Shown here: positions 36,561-47,400 of the stretch, piece by piece
Layout of the letters: every line of letters starts with the position of its first letter
Numbering within the stretch: the stretch's first letter is position 1
Assembly: GCF_900116105.1 (NCBI RefSeq)
Contig: NZ_FPAC01000001.1
Coordinates: forward strand, 920,862 to 984,861
From: Paenibacillus sp. 453mf
GTDB lineage: Bacteria > Bacillota > Bacilli > Paenibacillales > Paenibacillaceae
DNA length: 64,000 nucleotides
Direction of reading: 5' to 3'
The notes under the pieces: generated by a model
Databases searched by the model: none
What the model saw: the letters and a program-made list of their open reading frames with translations, nothing else
What the model was told of the DNA's origin: nothing
Program-made: the position numbers and the translations under genes

Positions 36561-36836
36561 TCAAGTAATAGTCTGATAAATAATAATTGCCAAGATCGAT
36601 AGAGCTGCTAGTCCCGCAACAAAATAAATAATATACATGAACCATTTGATTGGCTTTGGCAAGCTGCTCATATGTACTCTCTTCGTAGGAGCACCCATTA
36701 CATTACGATAATGATCCGTCGCACTATTGAAAGAAACATTTTCATGTGATTCGTTTGAAGTATTCTTCTGATGATTATCATTAGATTTATGAGTCACAAT
36801 CCATTCACTTCCTTGGAAATATACTTTTTTATTCAT
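36561..36836 (-). CDS. Small tail-anchored membrane protein
   Basis: 91 residues. A polar, His/Asn/Ser-rich N-terminus (residues 15-55) is followed by KPIKWFMYIIYFVAG and one C-terminal membrane helix (residues about 66-88). No good ribosome binding site is visible before the ATG. Its last codons are near the island terminator. No family recognised. Confidence 0.5.
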   Translation of the reverse strand: MNKKVYFQGSEWIVTHKSNDNHQKNTSNESHENVSFNSATDHYRNVMGAPTKRVHMSSLPKPIKWFMYIIYFVAGLAALSILAIIIYQTIT

Positions 36837-37414
36837 AAGTAAAAATTTTAATATATAGTAATTATACTATACTAAACATACCCGCATATTTCCACACAAA
36901 AGGAAAGCACCTATTCTACGCTGCTCTCGTCACATGATCTTGAGAGTGTCAGTGTGAATAGGTGCTTCCTCATTTTCAAGTCATTCTGGATGTTCAAGAA
37001 TCTTCATCTGAATCTGTATCTTAATTATAAATAAGAATGATACGGAATTATCTATATAAAAATTCTCAGCAGCATACAACAATTTATAGGGAAATAGAAG
37101 ACATTATTGCTATAAATGTACCAACTTTAAATACCAGTACGCTTAACCTGTAGGCTGCATGAGAATTGTATATACGGATGGATAACGTTATGGAGTCAAT
37201 AGGGACGCAGTGATGATAATGTAGTAATACCGAAAAATATATTGTGTAAAATTAAATTTATCATAATAAAATATAATTGTAAATAATTTTCATAAATTAA
37301 ATGTAGATTTTTATGATTGCTGTGCTAAAATAAGAAGAAAATGTGAATTATCCTGCTAAAGAACATTAAAGACAACTTGATTAAAACATAATCTGATAAG
37401 CGGGTGGAGGTACT
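36837..37414. other. Right end of island and ohrR upstream region
   Basis: 578 nt without a gene. It contains palindromic repeat copy 2 (36905-36981). The rest is A/T-rich. An AATTGTA half-site near 37275 fits one half of an OhrR operator (TACAATT-N-AATTGTA), but the other half is absent. Confidence 0.5.
36905..36981. repeat. Imperfect palindromic repeat, copy 2
   Basis: 77-nt element with arms AAGCACCTATTC (from 36905) and GAATAGGTGCTT (to 36967), a perfect 12-bp stem, and an inner CTCTC/GAGAG. It shares its ends (AAGCACC, GGTGCTTCC, ATTTTCAAGT) and orientation with copy 1 at 31161-31240. Unlike copy 1 it is not followed by a gene on either strand within 400 nt. Confidence 0.75.
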
Positions 37415-37870
37415 ATGTCGATTCATGAAGAATTGAAGCTGGAGAACCAGCTTTGCTTTGCTATATATGCATGCTCTAGAGAGATTACTAAACTGTATCA
37501 GCCTTTTCTCGATAAGCTTGGAGTGACTTACTCACAGTATCTCGTACTCATGGTGTTATGGGAGCATAAGGAATGCACGGTTAAGGACATTGGAGAGAAG
37601 CTCTACCTGGACTCAGGCACGCTGACTCCGCTGCTCAAGAGAATGCAGTCAGCCGGCCTTATTCATCGCGAGCGTTCTGTGAGCGACGAAAGAAAGGTTA
37701 TGATTACGTTGACGGAGGAAGGTGCGAGGCTTCATGATGAAGCGCTGCATATTCCGCTTGCGATGCGCTCAGGAACGAGCGATGATGATGAGCAGTTTGG
37801 TGTAATGCTCAATCAATTCAAAGGACTGTTAGCCAAAGTTCACGATGCAAACGTGGAGAGTAAGCAGTAA
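37415..37870 (+). CDS. ohrR: MarR-family organic peroxide sensor OhrR
   Basis: 151 residues. Closely follows OhrR: LENQLCFAIYACSREITKLY with the redox-sensing Cys14, the winged helix LYLDSGTLTPLLKRMQSAGL, and SDERKVMITLTEEG. Oxidation of the Cys by organic hydroperoxides releases DNA and derepresses ohr. There is no ohrA peroxidase gene next to it in this window, unlike the usual pairing. GGTGGAGG precedes the ATG. Confidence 0.9.
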   Translation: MSIHEELKLENQLCFAIYACSREITKLYQPFLDKLGVTYSQYLVLMVLWEHKECTVKDIGEKLYLDSGTLTPLLKRMQSAGLIHRERSVSDERKVMITLTEEGARLHDEALHIPLAMRSGTSDDDEQFGVMLNQFKGLLAKVHDANVESKQ

Positions 37871-37924
37871 TAACTGAGAATGGGGTTAAACAGATAAACT
37901 GAGTATAATTGTGTATAGTTGAAG

Positions 37925-37967
37925 CCTTCTGGTTAAAAGTAACTAATTAACCATGAAGGTTTTTTTA
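37925..37967 (+). terminator. ohrR: Terminator after ohrR
   Basis: CCTTCTGGTTAA pairs with TTAACCATGAAGG with one bulge, followed by TTTTTTT. Confidence 0.88.
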
Positions 37968-38046
37968 TTTTACATTTATTGCCAAGTATTCGATATTTGG
38001 AATGATACCGATATCAAAATACACTCGTTCCGAGATGAATTTTTAA

Positions 38047-38074
38047 GGTAAGCGTTTTAAAAACATGATACAAT
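38047..38074 (+). promoter_or_regulatory. sucC: Possible cre site and promoter -10 before sucC
   Basis: GGTAAGCGTTTTAA (38047-38060) matches 12 of 14 positions of the CcpA cre consensus TGWAANCGNTNWCA. A TACAAT at 38069-38074 is a plausible -10, but no -35 is evident. CcpA control of TCA-cycle genes would be sensible; the site is weak. Confidence 0.35.
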
Positions 38075-38145
38075 GATGTGGGTTTATAAGGAAACATGTC
38101 ATTTAACCCGCCTTGTTGCAGTCATGTTGATAGGAGGATTCGAGA

Positions 38146-39306
38146 ATGAATATCCATGAATATCAAGGAAAAGAAGTGCTGAAACAGTACGGAGTTACCG
38201 TTCCGAACGGGAAAGTTGCTTACACGGTAGAGGAAGCGGTAGAGGCCGCAGAGTCGCTGGGAAGCCAGGTGACTGTAGTAAAAGCGCAAATCCACGCAGG
38301 TGGACGCGGTAAGGCAGGCGGCGTAAAAGTAGCCAAAAATTCAGATGAAGTACGTGCATATGCTTCCGAAATTCTCGGTAAAGTGCTGGTCACTCATCAA
38401 ACAGGCCCTGAAGGTAAAGAAGTAAAACGTCTTCTTATCGAAGAAGGATGCGATATTCGCAAGGAGTATTACGTAGGTGTTGTCGTAGACCGCGGAACCG
38501 GACGAGTTGTCATGATGGCTTCTGAAGAAGGTGGTACCGAGATTGAAGAGGTAGCGGCAGCAACACCAGAGAAGATTTTCAAAGAAGTCATCGACCCTGC
38601 GGTTGGTTTCCAGGTATTCCAGGCGCGGAGACTTGCTTATGCAATTAACATTCCAAGTGAACTGGTCAATAAAGCGGTGAAGTTCATGCTCGCGCTGTAT
38701 GAAGCATTCGTTGACAAAGATTGTTCCATTGCCGAGATTAATCCGCTCGTTGTCACAGGCGATGGCAACGTTATGGCGCTGGATGCGAAGCTCAATTTTG
38801 ATTCCAATGCGTTATATCGTCACAAAGACATTCAAGCTTTGCGTGATCTAGATGAAGAAGATGAGAAAGAAATCGAAGCATCGAAGTATGACCTGAGCTA
38901 CATAGCGCTTGATGGTAACATCGGTTGTATGGTAAACGGTGCGGGTCTTGCCATGGCAACGATGGATATCATCAAGTATTACGGTGGCGACCCAGCCAAC
39001 TTCCTTGACGTTGGGGGCGGTGCTACAACAGAGAAAGTAACTGAAGCATTCAAGATTATTCTGTCTGATGCTAAGGTAGAAGGAATCTTCGTCAACATCT
39101 TTGGCGGCATCATGCGCTGTGACGTCATTGCTGATGGTGTTGTTGAAGCAGCGAAGCAGCTTGGCCTCACCAAACCTCTTGTCGTAAGACTTGAAGGAAC
39201 GAACGTTGATCTGGGCAAGAAAATATTATCCGAATCCGGTCTTAACATCGTAGCAGCGGATTCGATGGCAGACGGTGCACAAAAAATCGTTGCCCTCGTT
39301 AAATAA
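38146..39306 (+). CDS. sucC: Succinyl-CoA synthetase beta subunit
   Basis: 386 residues. ATP-grasp enzyme subunit that couples succinyl-CoA hydrolysis to ADP/GDP phosphorylation in the TCA cycle. [34 protein letters not shown] and [17 protein letters not shown] are family signatures. The TAGGAGG site is strong. sucD follows after 60 bp. B. subtilis has the same sucCD position before dprA. Confidence 0.97.
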   Translation: MNIHEYQGKEVLKQYGVTVPNGKVAYTVEEAVEAAESLGSQVTVVKAQIHAGGRGKAGGVKVAKNSDEVRAYASEILGKVLVTHQTGPEGKEVKRLLIEEGCDIRKEYYVGVVVDRGTGRVVMMASEEGGTEIEEVAAATPEKIFKEVIDPAVGFQVFQARRLAYAINIPSELVNKAVKFMLALYEAFVDKDCSIAEINPLVVTGDGNVMALDAKLNFDSNALYRHKDIQALRDLDEEDEKEIEASKYDLSYIALDGNIGCMVNGAGLAMATMDIIKYYGGDPANFLDVGGGATTEKVTEAFKIILSDAKVEGIFVNIFGGIMRCDVIADGVVEAAKQLGLTKPLVVRLEGTNVDLGKKILSESGLNIVAADSMADGAQKIVALVK

Positions 39307-39366
39307 TTCATTCCTTTTCGGGGCTGCCCGAATATTTGAAAATAACCGTAGGGGATGTGAACGATC

Positions 39367-40296
39367 GTGAGTATTTTGGTAAATAAAGATACAAAAGTGA
39401 TTACACAAGGAATCACAGGTGCCACGGCCAAATTCCATGCTAAGGGTGCGCTGGATTACGGTACTCAAATGGTAGGCGGTGTAACTCCTGGTAAGGGCGG
39501 TACAAACGTTGACATTACACTTGAGAATGGCAATGTCGTCAGCCTGCCGGTTTATAATACCGTTGTGGAAGCTAAAGAAGCGACCGGAGCTGCAGCTAGT
39601 GTTATTTATGTTCCCCCGGCTTTTGCAGCAGATTCTATCATGGAAGCTGTTGATGCTGAATTAGATCTTGTGATCTGTATTACAGAGGGTATCCCGGTAC
39701 TGGATATGGTTAAGGTCTCCCGTTATATGGAAGGCAAGAAAACGGTTCTGATCGGGCCTAACTGTCCTGGTGTCATTACACCGGGAGAATGTAAGATCGG
39801 TATCATGCCTGGATACATTCATATGCCGGGTCATGTTGGCGTTGTATCCCGAAGCGGTACATTAACCTATGAGGCGGTTCATCAGTTGACAACACGCGGA
39901 ATTGGTCAATCCTCTGCGGTCGGTATCGGTGGAGACCCTGTCAAAGGCTCTGAATTTATCGATATTCTCTCACGTTTCAATGAGGATCCTGACACACATG
40001 CTGTAATCATGATTGGTGAGATCGGCGGTACAGCTGAGGAAGAAGCGGCAGAGTGGATTCGTGATAATATGACAAAACCTGTAGTGGGCTTTATCGGCGG
40101 TGTGACTGCACCTCCAGGTAAACGAATGGGCCATGCAGGAGCGATTATCTCGGGTGGTAAAGGAACAGCGAAGGAAAAGATCGAAACACTCGAAGCCTGC
40201 GGAATCCGCGTCGCTCCTACACCTTCGGAGATGGGATCTACGCTGGTTAGTGTGCTTGAGGAGCGCGGTATTCTTAATCTCTGCACAACTCACTAA
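39367..40296 (+). CDS. sucD: Succinyl-CoA synthetase alpha subunit
   Basis: 309 residues. The CoA-binding Rossmann motif [20 protein letters not shown] is at the N-terminus, [20 protein letters not shown] follows, and [12 protein letters not shown] carries the phosphohistidine. The start is GTG with AGGGGATG upstream. Partner of sucC. Confidence 0.97.
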   Translation: MSILVNKDTKVITQGITGATAKFHAKGALDYGTQMVGGVTPGKGGTNVDITLENGNVVSLPVYNTVVEAKEATGAAASVIYVPPAFAADSIMEAVDAELDLVICITEGIPVLDMVKVSRYMEGKKTVLIGPNCPGVITPGECKIGIMPGYIHMPGHVGVVSRSGTLTYEAVHQLTTRGIGQSSAVGIGGDPVKGSEFIDILSRFNEDPDTHAVIMIGEIGGTAEEEAAEWIRDNMTKPVVGFIGGVTAPPGKRMGHAGAIISGGKGTAKEKIETLEACGIRVAPTPSEMGSTLVSVLEERGILNLCTTH

Positions 40297-40367
40297 CTGT
40301 TAAAATAATTTTTTCTTCTATTATAATAGCTGTAATAGTGGATGAAGGCATATTGCAAGAGCGAGGT

Positions 40368-40409
40368 AAGCAACCTTTTTGTCGAATGACGACAGAAGGG
40401 TTGCTTTTT
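40368..40409 (+). terminator. Terminator between sucD and dprA
   Basis: 17-nt arms (40368-40384 and 40390-40406) with G-U pairs, a 5-nt loop and a T-rich end. It ends the sucCD transcript 54 bp before the dprA start. Confidence 0.88.
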
Positions 40410-40462
40410 GTCTTTTTATACAAGATTACTCATTCATTATAGGGTCAGGGAGGATTAATCTA

Positions 40463-41572
40463 TTGGAATCTAGTTATATATTACTTGGGCTGCATGAAAT
40501 TGATGGGATTGGAAGAAAGACGATAAATAAGCTGCTCTCAAGTGGAAATTTAAATAAGGACATGCTAAAATACGAAACTCAGGACTGGATTCATGCGGGT
40601 ATGACGAAAGACCAGGCGCTTAAATTAAACGCACGATTCTCCGAAGCATGGATCGAGGAGAAACTTCATTCCTTATCCAAAGCGCGCACCCCATTTGTAA
40701 CTTACCTTGATGCGGATTATCCTGTATTCATGAAGGAAACTCCAGACCCACCTCTAGTGCTATATCTAAGAGGAGAAGCGAGCTTGCTTCATCATCCTTC
40801 TATAGCTATGGTGGGAACTCGTGTGCCTTCAGGCTATGGGAAGAAGGTAGGGGAGATTCTAGCCTCGGAGCTCTCCAGCGCAGGATACACCATTGTCAGT
40901 GGTCTTGCCAGAGGAATAGATAGTGTCTGCCATGAAGCTGCCCTTAAGGCAGGAGGAACGACCATTGCTGTCTTAGGAGGAGGATTCTCACACATTTATC
41001 CGATTGAGAATCATTCACTGGCGGATCAAATTGAGCAGCAAGGCTTGCTTGTCACCGAATATCCGCTCCATATGCAGCCTCGTCCCGGGCTCTTTCCGCA
41101 AAGAAATCGAATTATTGCCGGACTTACCTACGGAACGCTGGTTGTAGAGGCTGATATTCGCAGCGGCTCCTTGATTACAGCGGATGCTGCGCTGGAGGCG
41201 GGAAGAGATGTGTTCGCTGTGCCGGGTATGATTACTTCACCCAAAAGCCAGGGAACACTGAATTTGATTAAGCAAGGGGCAAAGCTGGTTACCTGTGCAG
41301 AAGATATAATTGAAGAATATGCGCACCTTATGAAACAGAGAACTCAGGAGACAGTGGCAGCCGCTGATGGCAATTCAGATCTGAAGATGATGCCGAGCTT
41401 GAGTTCTGAGGAACAAATGATATATGATTTGCTGGAGGCAGGTCCATTGACGCTGGATGATTTGGTTTACAAACTCCCATTCGATTTTGGACATTTGCAT
41501 TCAGTTCTGTTATCTTTAATCATAAAAAAGCAAATCATGCAATTACCTGGTGCTATATATAAGTTAATATAG
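40463..41572 (+). CDS. dprA: DNA processing protein DprA
   Basis: 369 residues. It loads RecA on incoming single-stranded DNA during transformation. An N-terminal helical region is followed by the Rossmann core: GTRVPSGYGKKVGE, SGLARGIDSVCHEAALKAGG, GGGFSHIYPIEN, VEADIRSGSLITADAALEAG, and a C-terminal winged helix. TTG at 40463 is chosen because GGGAGG lies upstream; the frame before it overlaps the sucD terminator. comM, a transformation-associated gene in other bacteria, lies about 9 kb upstream. Confidence 0.95.
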   Translation: MESSYILLGLHEIDGIGRKTINKLLSSGNLNKDMLKYETQDWIHAGMTKDQALKLNARFSEAWIEEKLHSLSKARTPFVTYLDADYPVFMKETPDPPLVLYLRGEASLLHHPSIAMVGTRVPSGYGKKVGEILASELSSAGYTIVSGLARGIDSVCHEAALKAGGTTIAVLGGGFSHIYPIENHSLADQIEQQGLLVTEYPLHMQPRPGLFPQRNRIIAGLTYGTLVVEADIRSGSLITADAALEAGRDVFAVPGMITSPKSQGTLNLIKQGAKLVTCAEDIIEEYAHLMKQRTQETVAAADGNSDLKMMPSLSSEEQMIYDLLEAGPLTLDDLVYKLPFDFGHLHSVLLSLIIKKQIMQLPGAIYKLI

Positions 41573-41645
41573 ATTCCTGTGGCGCTATGAATTACATCCG
41601 CCATAGGTGACATGTAGGGTTATATTGTGAGAGGAGGATGAACCT

Positions 41646-43745
41646 ATGGCGGATTCACTTGTCATCGTGGAGTCCCCGTCGAAAGCGAAGACAATCGGTA
41701 AGTATTTGGGTAGCAAATATATTGTCAAAGCCTCGATGGGTCATGTTCGCGATTTGCCGAAGAGTCAGACCGGCGTAGAAGTGGAAAATGATTTTAATCC
41801 TAAATATATTACGATCCGCGGAAAAGGTTCTGTACTTAAAGAACTTAAAGACGCATCTAAAAAAGTAAAAAAAGTATATCTGGCAGCTGACCCCGATCGT
41901 GAGGGAGAAGCAATTGCCTGGCATTTGGCTCATGCTCTGGAGCTTGACCAAACCGAGAGCTGCCGGGTCGTATTTAATGAGATAACGAAGCAAGCAGTCA
42001 AGGATGCCTTCAAGACGCCTCGCAAGATCAACATGGATCTTGTGAACGCACAGCAGGCAAGACGTATTTTGGACCGGCTTGTAGGTTACAAGATCAGTCC
42101 GCTTTTATGGAAGAAAGTGAAGAAGGGACTGTCTGCCGGACGAGTCCAATCCGTAGCTGTCAAAATTATTCTGGATCGTGAAGACGAAATCAACGAATTT
42201 GTTCCGGAGGAATATTGGAGTATTACGGCGAGACTGGAAGCTGACGGAAGTCCGTTTGAGGCAAAGTTCCATCAGCTTCGTGGAGAGAAGACAGAGCTTG
42301 GAAATGAAGAGCAAGTGAAAGAAATACTTAAAGAAATTGAAGATAAGGATTATGTCGTTACAGAGGTCAAAGAGAAAGAGCGAACGCGCAATCCTTCGGC
42401 TCCTTTTACGACAAGTTCATTGCAGCAGGAAGCGGCTCGTAAATTGAATTTCCGTGCAGCGAAGACGATGTCTGTAGCTCAGCAGCTATATGAAGGAGTT
42501 GAGCTCGGCAAGGAAGGCACGGTTGGTCTGATCACTTATATGAGAACAGACTCTACTCGTATTGCACAGTCTGCTCAGGAAGAAGCCAAAGAATATATCA
42601 CAGGTAAGTACGGAGAATCCTTCGTTCCGGAATCATTCCGACAATATTCCAAGAAAAATGCGAATGCGCAGGAAGCGCATGAGGCGATTCGGCCAACCTC
42701 CGTATTGAGAGATCCGGATTCAGTGAAAGCATTTACAAGTCGTGACCAGTTCCGTCTATACAAGCTGATCTGGGAACGATATGTGGCGAGCCAGATGGCT
42801 TCAGCTATTCTTGATACCCTGTCTGTTGATATTGCAGCAGGAGAGGCTTCTTTCCGTGCCACAGGCTCCAAGGTACGCTTTCATGGCTTCATGAAGGTTT
42901 ATGTCGAAGGTAACGATGATGGCACGACGGATGAAGAGAAGCTGCTGCCACCGCTTAAGAGCGGGGATAAGCTTATTCATAAAGAAATTGAGCCTAAACA
43001 GCACTTCACACAGCCGCCGCCTCGATATACAGAAGCAAGACTTGTCAAGACAATGGAAGAATTGGGCATCGGAAGACCGAGTACGTATGCTCCAACGCTG
43101 GAGACGATCCAGAAGCGTGGATATGTCGCGATTGAAGAGAAGAAATTTATTCCGACAGAGCTTGGTGAGCTCATTAACGAGCAGATGGAGCAATTTTTCC
43201 CTGAAATTGTAGATGTTGAGTTTACTGCCCATATGGAAGAGGATTTGGACCATGTTGAAGAAGGCTCAGAGGATTGGGTTAAAATATTGGCAGAGTTCTA
43301 TAAATCCTTCGAGAAGAGACTGCATGTAGCGGAAGAAGAAATGAGCGAGATCGAAATCCAGGATGAGGTTTCCGATGAAATCTGCGAAAAATGCGGAAAA
43401 CCGCTTGTTTATAAGTTCGGCCGATTCGGTAAGTTTTTGGCATGCTCTGGATTCCCGGATTGCCGAAATACCAAGCCCATTATCAAAAATATCGGTGTAA
43501 CCTGTCCGACTTGCAAGGAAGGACAGATCGTCGAGCGTCGGAGTAAAAAGGGTCGGATCTTCTATGGTTGTGACCGATATCCTGAATGTGATTTTGTCTC
43601 CTGGGATAAGCCCTCAGCTAAACCTTGCCCTAATTGTGATTCTCTGATGGTAGAGAAGAGAAACAAACAGGGCACAAGACTGCAGTGTACTTCTTGCGAT
43701 CATACAGAACCGGTCGAGGAAGCTGACGAAGCGGTCGAAATTTAA
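41646..43745 (+). CDS. topA: DNA topoisomerase I
   Basis: 699-residue type IA topoisomerase that relaxes negative supercoils. The Toprim motif [17 protein letters not shown] is at 6-22, [13 protein letters not shown] at 82-94, and the active-site Tyr298 in [11 protein letters not shown]. Three C-terminal four-Cys zinc ribbons follow (CEKC...C, CPTC...C, CPNC...C). AGGAGGATG precedes the ATG. It is in the conserved dprA-topA-trmFO order. Confidence 0.97.
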   Translation: MADSLVIVESPSKAKTIGKYLGSKYIVKASMGHVRDLPKSQTGVEVENDFNPKYITIRGKGSVLKELKDASKKVKKVYLAADPDREGEAIAWHLAHALELDQTESCRVVFNEITKQAVKDAFKTPRKINMDLVNAQQARRILDRLVGYKISPLLWKKVKKGLSAGRVQSVAVKIILDREDEINEFVPEEYWSITARLEADGSPFEAKFHQLRGEKTELGNEEQVKEILKEIEDKDYVVTEVKEKERTRNPSAPFTTSSLQQEAARKLNFRAAKTMSVAQQLYEGVELGKEGTVGLITYMRTDSTRIAQSAQEEAKEYITGKYGESFVPESFRQYSKKNANAQEAHEAIRPTSVLRDPDSVKAFTSRDQFRLYKLIWERYVASQMASAILDTLSVDIAAGEASFRATGSKVRFHGFMKVYVEGNDDGTTDEEKLLPPLKSGDKLIHKEIEPKQHFTQPPPRYTEARLVKTMEELGIGRPSTYAPTLETIQKRGYVAIEEKKFIPTELGELINEQMEQFFPEIVDVEFTAHMEEDLDHVEEGSEDWVKILAEFYKSFEKRLHVAEEEMSEIEIQDEVSDEICEKCGKPLVYKFGRFGKFLACSGFPDCRNTKPIIKNIGVTCPTCKEGQIVERRSKKGRIFYGCDRYPECDFVSWDKPSAKPCPNCDSLMVEKRNKQGTRLQCTSCDHTEPVEEADEAVEI

Positions 43746-43798
43746 AACATAAAAATAAATGATTAACCGGTAGTACGGGCTGCAGCTTCCTGTATCCA

Positions 43799-43818
43799 GG
43801 GCTCTTGATATAGAGCCC
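43799..43818. repeat. Short hairpin between topA and trmFO
   Basis: GGGCTCT (43799-43805) and AGAGCCC (43812-43818) with a 6-nt loop and no T tract. Probably an mRNA structure rather than a terminator. Confidence 0.5.
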
Positions 43819-43845
43819 CATGATACATGCAGCGAGGGGGTAAAT

Positions 43846-45177
43846 ATGAACGAGAAACAACAAGTAACGGTAATTGGTGCAGGACTGGCAGGAAGTGAGG
43901 CCGCTTGGCAGATCGCTAAACGGGGAGTACCGGTGAAGCTGTATGAGATGAGACCCGTCGTAAAGACGCCTGCCCACCACACAAACAAATTTGCTGAACT
44001 GGTATGCAGCAACTCACTTAGAGCTAATGGACTAACGAATGCTGTAGGTGTATTAAAAGAAGAAATGAGAATGATGGACTCACTAGTGATTGGCTCAGCT
44101 GATCGTAACGCTGTTCCAGCTGGAGGAGCACTGGCTGTTGACCGGGATGGGTTCTCCGGTGAAATCACGAATACATTGCACGAGCATCCGCTGATTACGG
44201 TGGTGAATGAGGAGATCCAAGAGATTCCAACGGATGGCATTGTCGTTATTGCGACAGGCCCACTTACTTCGCCTGCATTGTCCGCACAGATTAAAGATCT
44301 GATGGGTGAAGAATACTTCTATTTCTACGATGCGGCAGCACCCATTGTAGAGAAAGAATCGATTGATATGAGTAAAGTCTATCTAGCATCCCGTTATGAT
44401 AAGGGGGAAGCCGCTTATCTCAATTGTCCGATGAATGAAGAAGAGTTTGATCGTTTCTACGATGCTCTGATCGCGGCTGAGGTTGCTGAGCTTAAAGAGT
44501 TTGAGAAAGAGATTTATTTTGAAGGCTGCATGCCGATTGAGGTTATGATGAAACGCGGCAAGCAGACAGCGCTATTCGGGCCGATGAAGCCGGTTGGTCT
44601 TGTTAATCCGCATACCGGGGAGCTTCCTTATGCAGTTGTCCAGCTGCGTCAGGATAATGCAGCTGGAACGCTGTATAATCTGGTAGGCTTCCAAACTCAT
44701 CTAAAATGGGGAGAGCAGAAGCGTGTATTTGGCATGATCCCTGGTCTTGAGAATGCGGAATTTGTGCGTTATGGGGTCATGCATCGCAATACCTTTATTA
44801 ACTCCCCCAAATTACTTGAGCCTACGTATCAGTTCAAGAATCGGCACAACCTGTTCTTTGCGGGTCAAATGACAGGTGTAGAGGGCTATGTGGAGTCTGC
44901 AGCTTCAGGACTGATCGCAGGTATGAATGCTGCGAATCTGGCTCTAGGCAAAGACCTGACCACGCTGCCTGTAGACAGTACACTTGGAAGTATGGCCCAT
45001 TATATTACGACGGCTGACTTCAAACACTTCCAGCCGATGAATGCCAACTTTGGCCTATTGCCGAACCTGGAACAAAAAATTCGCAATAAGAAGGAAAAAA
45101 ATGAGGCGCTGGCGAATCGTGCGTTAGACAGCATAAGACGCTTCAAACAAGAGCAAGGTCTCTCCACCATGCAATAG
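43846..45177 (+). CDS. trmFO: tRNA m5U54 methyltransferase TrmFO
   Basis: 443 residues. FAD- and folate-dependent enzyme that makes ribothymidine at tRNA position 54. The FAD motif [13 protein letters not shown] is at 8-20, followed by [12 protein letters not shown] and [20 protein letters not shown] with the conserved Cys, and C-terminal [19 protein letters not shown]. The AGCGAGGGGG site is upstream. In B. subtilis xerC/codV follows; here hslV follows directly. Confidence 0.96.
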   Translation: MNEKQQVTVIGAGLAGSEAAWQIAKRGVPVKLYEMRPVVKTPAHHTNKFAELVCSNSLRANGLTNAVGVLKEEMRMMDSLVIGSADRNAVPAGGALAVDRDGFSGEITNTLHEHPLITVVNEEIQEIPTDGIVVIATGPLTSPALSAQIKDLMGEEYFYFYDAAAPIVEKESIDMSKVYLASRYDKGEAAYLNCPMNEEEFDRFYDALIAAEVAELKEFEKEIYFEGCMPIEVMMKRGKQTALFGPMKPVGLVNPHTGELPYAVVQLRQDNAAGTLYNLVGFQTHLKWGEQKRVFGMIPGLENAEFVRYGVMHRNTFINSPKLLEPTYQFKNRHNLFFAGQMTGVEGYVESAASGLIAGMNAANLALGKDLTTLPVDSTLGSMAHYITTADFKHFQPMNANFGLLPNLEQKIRNKKEKNEALANRALDSIRRFKQEQGLSTMQ

Positions 45178-45190
45178 CGACATCTTGAGG

Positions 45191-45228
45191 AAAGCCCGGT
45201 AAGTCTCTCAGCGACATACCGGGCTTTT
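45191..45228 (+). terminator. Terminator between trmFO and hslV
   Basis: AAAGCCCGGTA (45191-45201) and TACCGGGCTTT (45217-45227), a perfect 11-bp stem followed by a short T tail (TTTT, partly in the stem). Some read-through to hslV is likely. Confidence 0.72.
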
Positions 45229-45257
45229 ACAATATACGAATCAAGGGAGGTAAATTT

Positions 45258-45800
45258 ATGCAAACTACATTTCATGCGACTACGATATGCGCCGTGCGTC
45301 ATAATGGCAAGGCGGCCATCGCGGGGGATGGACAGGTTACGATGGGTCAAAGCGTGGTAATGAAAAATACGGCAAAAAAGGTCCGGAGATTGTACCGCGG
45401 ACAGGTTGTGGCAGGCTTTGCTGGTTCTGTAGCTGATGCAATCACTCTTTTTGAGAAATTCGAAGGCAAGCTTGAGGAGCACCATGGCAATCTGCAAAGA
45501 GCTGCGGTAGAACTGGCCAAGGATTGGCGTCAAGATCGTGTGCTTCGTAAGCTTGAGGCATTAATGATCGTAATGGACAAGACGGGTATGCTGCTTATAT
45601 CTGGAGGCGGGGAGATTATTGAGCCTGATGATGATATTCTGGCCATCGGGTCAGGCGGCAACTATGCTCTTGCAGCTGCAAGAGCACTGAAGCGTCATCC
45701 GGCTGAACTCGAAGCGAAGGATATGGCTCGTGAGGCTTTGGTTGTAGCTTCAGAGATTTGCGTGTTTACGAACAGTAATATTATCGTCGAAGAACTGTAA
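45258..45800 (+). CDS. hslV: HslV/ClpQ protease subunit
   Basis: 180 residues. Proteasome-like peptidase working with Hsl[23 protein letters not shown] and the C-terminal [16 protein letters not shown] are diagnostic. The N-terminus is [13 protein letters not shown]: relative to B. subtilis ClpQ (MSSFHATT), Thr3 aligns with the Ser2 nucleophile but is preceded by Gln, which does not favour Met removal. Thr8 aligns with the canonical HslV Thr1. The nucleophile is therefore ambiguous. GGGAGGT is upstream. Confidence 0.95.
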   Translation: MQTTFHATTICAVRHNGKAAIAGDGQVTMGQSVVMKNTAKKVRRLYRGQVVAGFAGSVADAITLFEKFEGKLEEHHGNLQRAAVELAKDWRQDRVLRKLEALMIVMDKTGMLLISGGGEIIEPDDDILAIGSGGNYALAAARALKRHPAELEAKDMAREALVVASEICVFTNSNIIVEEL

Positions 45801-45840
45801 ACTCTGAATAGGAACAAGAATAAAGGGAGGTATGTAAATA

Positions 45841-47235
45841 ATGAACGAAGCTTTTACCCCCAGACAAATTGTCGCTGAGCTGGATAAATATATTGTTGGA
45901 CAGAAGCAGGCCAAGAAATCGGTCGCTGTCGCACTGCGCAACAGATATCGTCGTAGCAGGCTGCCGGAAGATGCACAGGATGAAATTGTACCTAAGAACA
46001 TACTGATGATTGGACCTACAGGGGTTGGTAAGACTGAAATCGCTAGACGGCTTGCTAAGCTGGTCGGTGCTCCATTTGTAAAAGTAGAAGCTACCAAATT
46101 TACTGAGGTCGGTTACGTGGGACGCGATGTTGAATCGATGGTTCGGGATTTAATTGAAACTTCTATCCGAATTGTCAAATTGGAAAAGACGGAAAAGGTC
46201 AAAGACAAGGCTGAAGAAAACGCGAATGAACGTATTGTACAAATCCTTGTTCCATCGGCTAGCAAATCGAAGAATCAAAAAAATCCTTTTGAAATGCTGT
46301 TCGGCAATCATCAGCAGCCACAGCAAGAGGAAGATCCGGCACAAGATGCTTCTGTTAATGAACGCAGACGCAAAGTGAAATTTGAGCTGCTGGCCGGTCA
46401 GCTTGAGAATGATACGATCGAGATTGATGTAGAAGATCACGCGCCTAATATGTTCGATATGTTTGCGGGTCAAGGCAATGATCAAATGGGTATGAATATG
46501 CAGGAAATGTTCGGCAGCTTCCTGCCTAAACGCACAAAGAAACGTAAGCTGCCCATCAAGGAAGCCCGTAAAGTCCTCATTCAGGAAGAAGCCGGCAAGC
46601 TTATCGATATGGATGATGTGACGCAGGAGTCCATTCGTCGCGCTGAGCAGTCTGGTATTATTTTTATAGACGAGATTGACAAGGTGGCAAGCCGTGGACA
46701 AGGATCAGGGCCGGATGTGTCCCGTGAGGGCGTTCAGAGGGATATTCTTCCTATCGTTGAAGGATCGACGGTGATGACCAAATACGGACCCGTGAAGACG
46801 GACTATATCCTGTTTATAGCCGCAGGTGCTTTCCATGTATCAAAGCCGTCAGATCTCATTCCAGAGCTTCAGGGGCGCTTCCCGATTCGGGTAGAACTCA
46901 GCAGTCTATCCTTGGATGATTTTGTATCCATTCTGACGGAACCCAAAAATGCACTGACTAAACAATATGTTGATTTGCTGAAAACAGAGGATATTGAGAT
47001 TGAATTCTCTCCAGAAGCAATTCGGGAGATTGCGAACATCGCTGAGTCCGTCAATGTGAATACGGAGAATATCGGTGCACGTCGTCTACATACGATCTTG
47101 GAGAAGCTGCTGGAGGACCTGTCCTTTGAAGCACCTGAGCTAACCTTAGACAAGATGACAATAACGCCGGAATATGTAAGAGAGAAGCTTGGTGGAATTG
47201 CGAAAGATCGTGATCTAAGTCAGTATATTTTGTAG
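45841..47235 (+). CDS. hslU: HslU/ClpY ATPase subunit
   Basis: 464-residue AAA+ unfoldase partner of HslV. Walker [10 protein letters not shown] is at 58-66, [13 protein letters not shown] is the pore region, an acidic, Gln-rich I domain lies at about 110-230, and Walker [12 protein letters not shown] and C-terminal YIL (for HslV insertion) are present. It starts 40 bp after hslV with AAGGGAGGT. In B. subtilis codY follows; here a long leader to flgB does. Confidence 0.96.
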   Translation: MNEAFTPRQIVAELDKYIVGQKQAKKSVAVALRNRYRRSRLPEDAQDEIVPKNILMIGPTGVGKTEIARRLAKLVGAPFVKVEATKFTEVGYVGRDVESMVRDLIETSIRIVKLEKTEKVKDKAEENANERIVQILVPSASKSKNQKNPFEMLFGNHQQPQQEEDPAQDASVNERRRKVKFELLAGQLENDTIEIDVEDHAPNMFDMFAGQGNDQMGMNMQEMFGSFLPKRTKKRKLPIKEARKVLIQEEAGKLIDMDDVTQESIRRAEQSGIIFIDEIDKVASRGQGSGPDVSREGVQRDILPIVEGSTVMTKYGPVKTDYILFIAAGAFHVSKPSDLIPELQGRFPIRVELSSLSLDDFVSILTEPKNALTKQYVDLLKTEDIEIEFSPEAIREIANIAESVNVNTENIGARRLHTILEKLLEDLSFEAPELTLDKMTITPEYVREKLGGIAKDRDLSQYIL

Positions 47236-47238
47236 AAT

Positions 47239-47280
47239 AAAGACTCTTTACAGGGATTTCTCTGTAAAGAGTCTTTTTAT
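47239..47280 (+). terminator. hslU: Terminator of hslU
   Basis: AAAGACTCTTTACAG (47239-47253) and CTGTAAAGAGTCTTT (47262-47276), a perfect 15-bp stem with an 8-nt loop and a T tail. Strong terminator. Confidence 0.95.
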
Positions 47281-47370
47281 TTTGCACATTTTCATCTTAG
47301 TGCAATGTTCTTCTTTCATGAGGGTGGTAGATTAAGCGATTTTTGAGTCAAATATGACAATAAATGCGGT

Positions 47371-47400
47371 TTGTCGCACTTTTTCCTCCTAAAGTATCAT
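47371..47400 (+). promoter_or_regulatory. Candidate flagellar operon promoter
   Basis: TTGTCG (47371-47376), 18-bp spacer, TATCAT (47395-47400). Moderate match to sigma-A; no sigma-D-type promoter (TAAA-GCCGATAT) is visible. Tentative. Confidence 0.3.
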
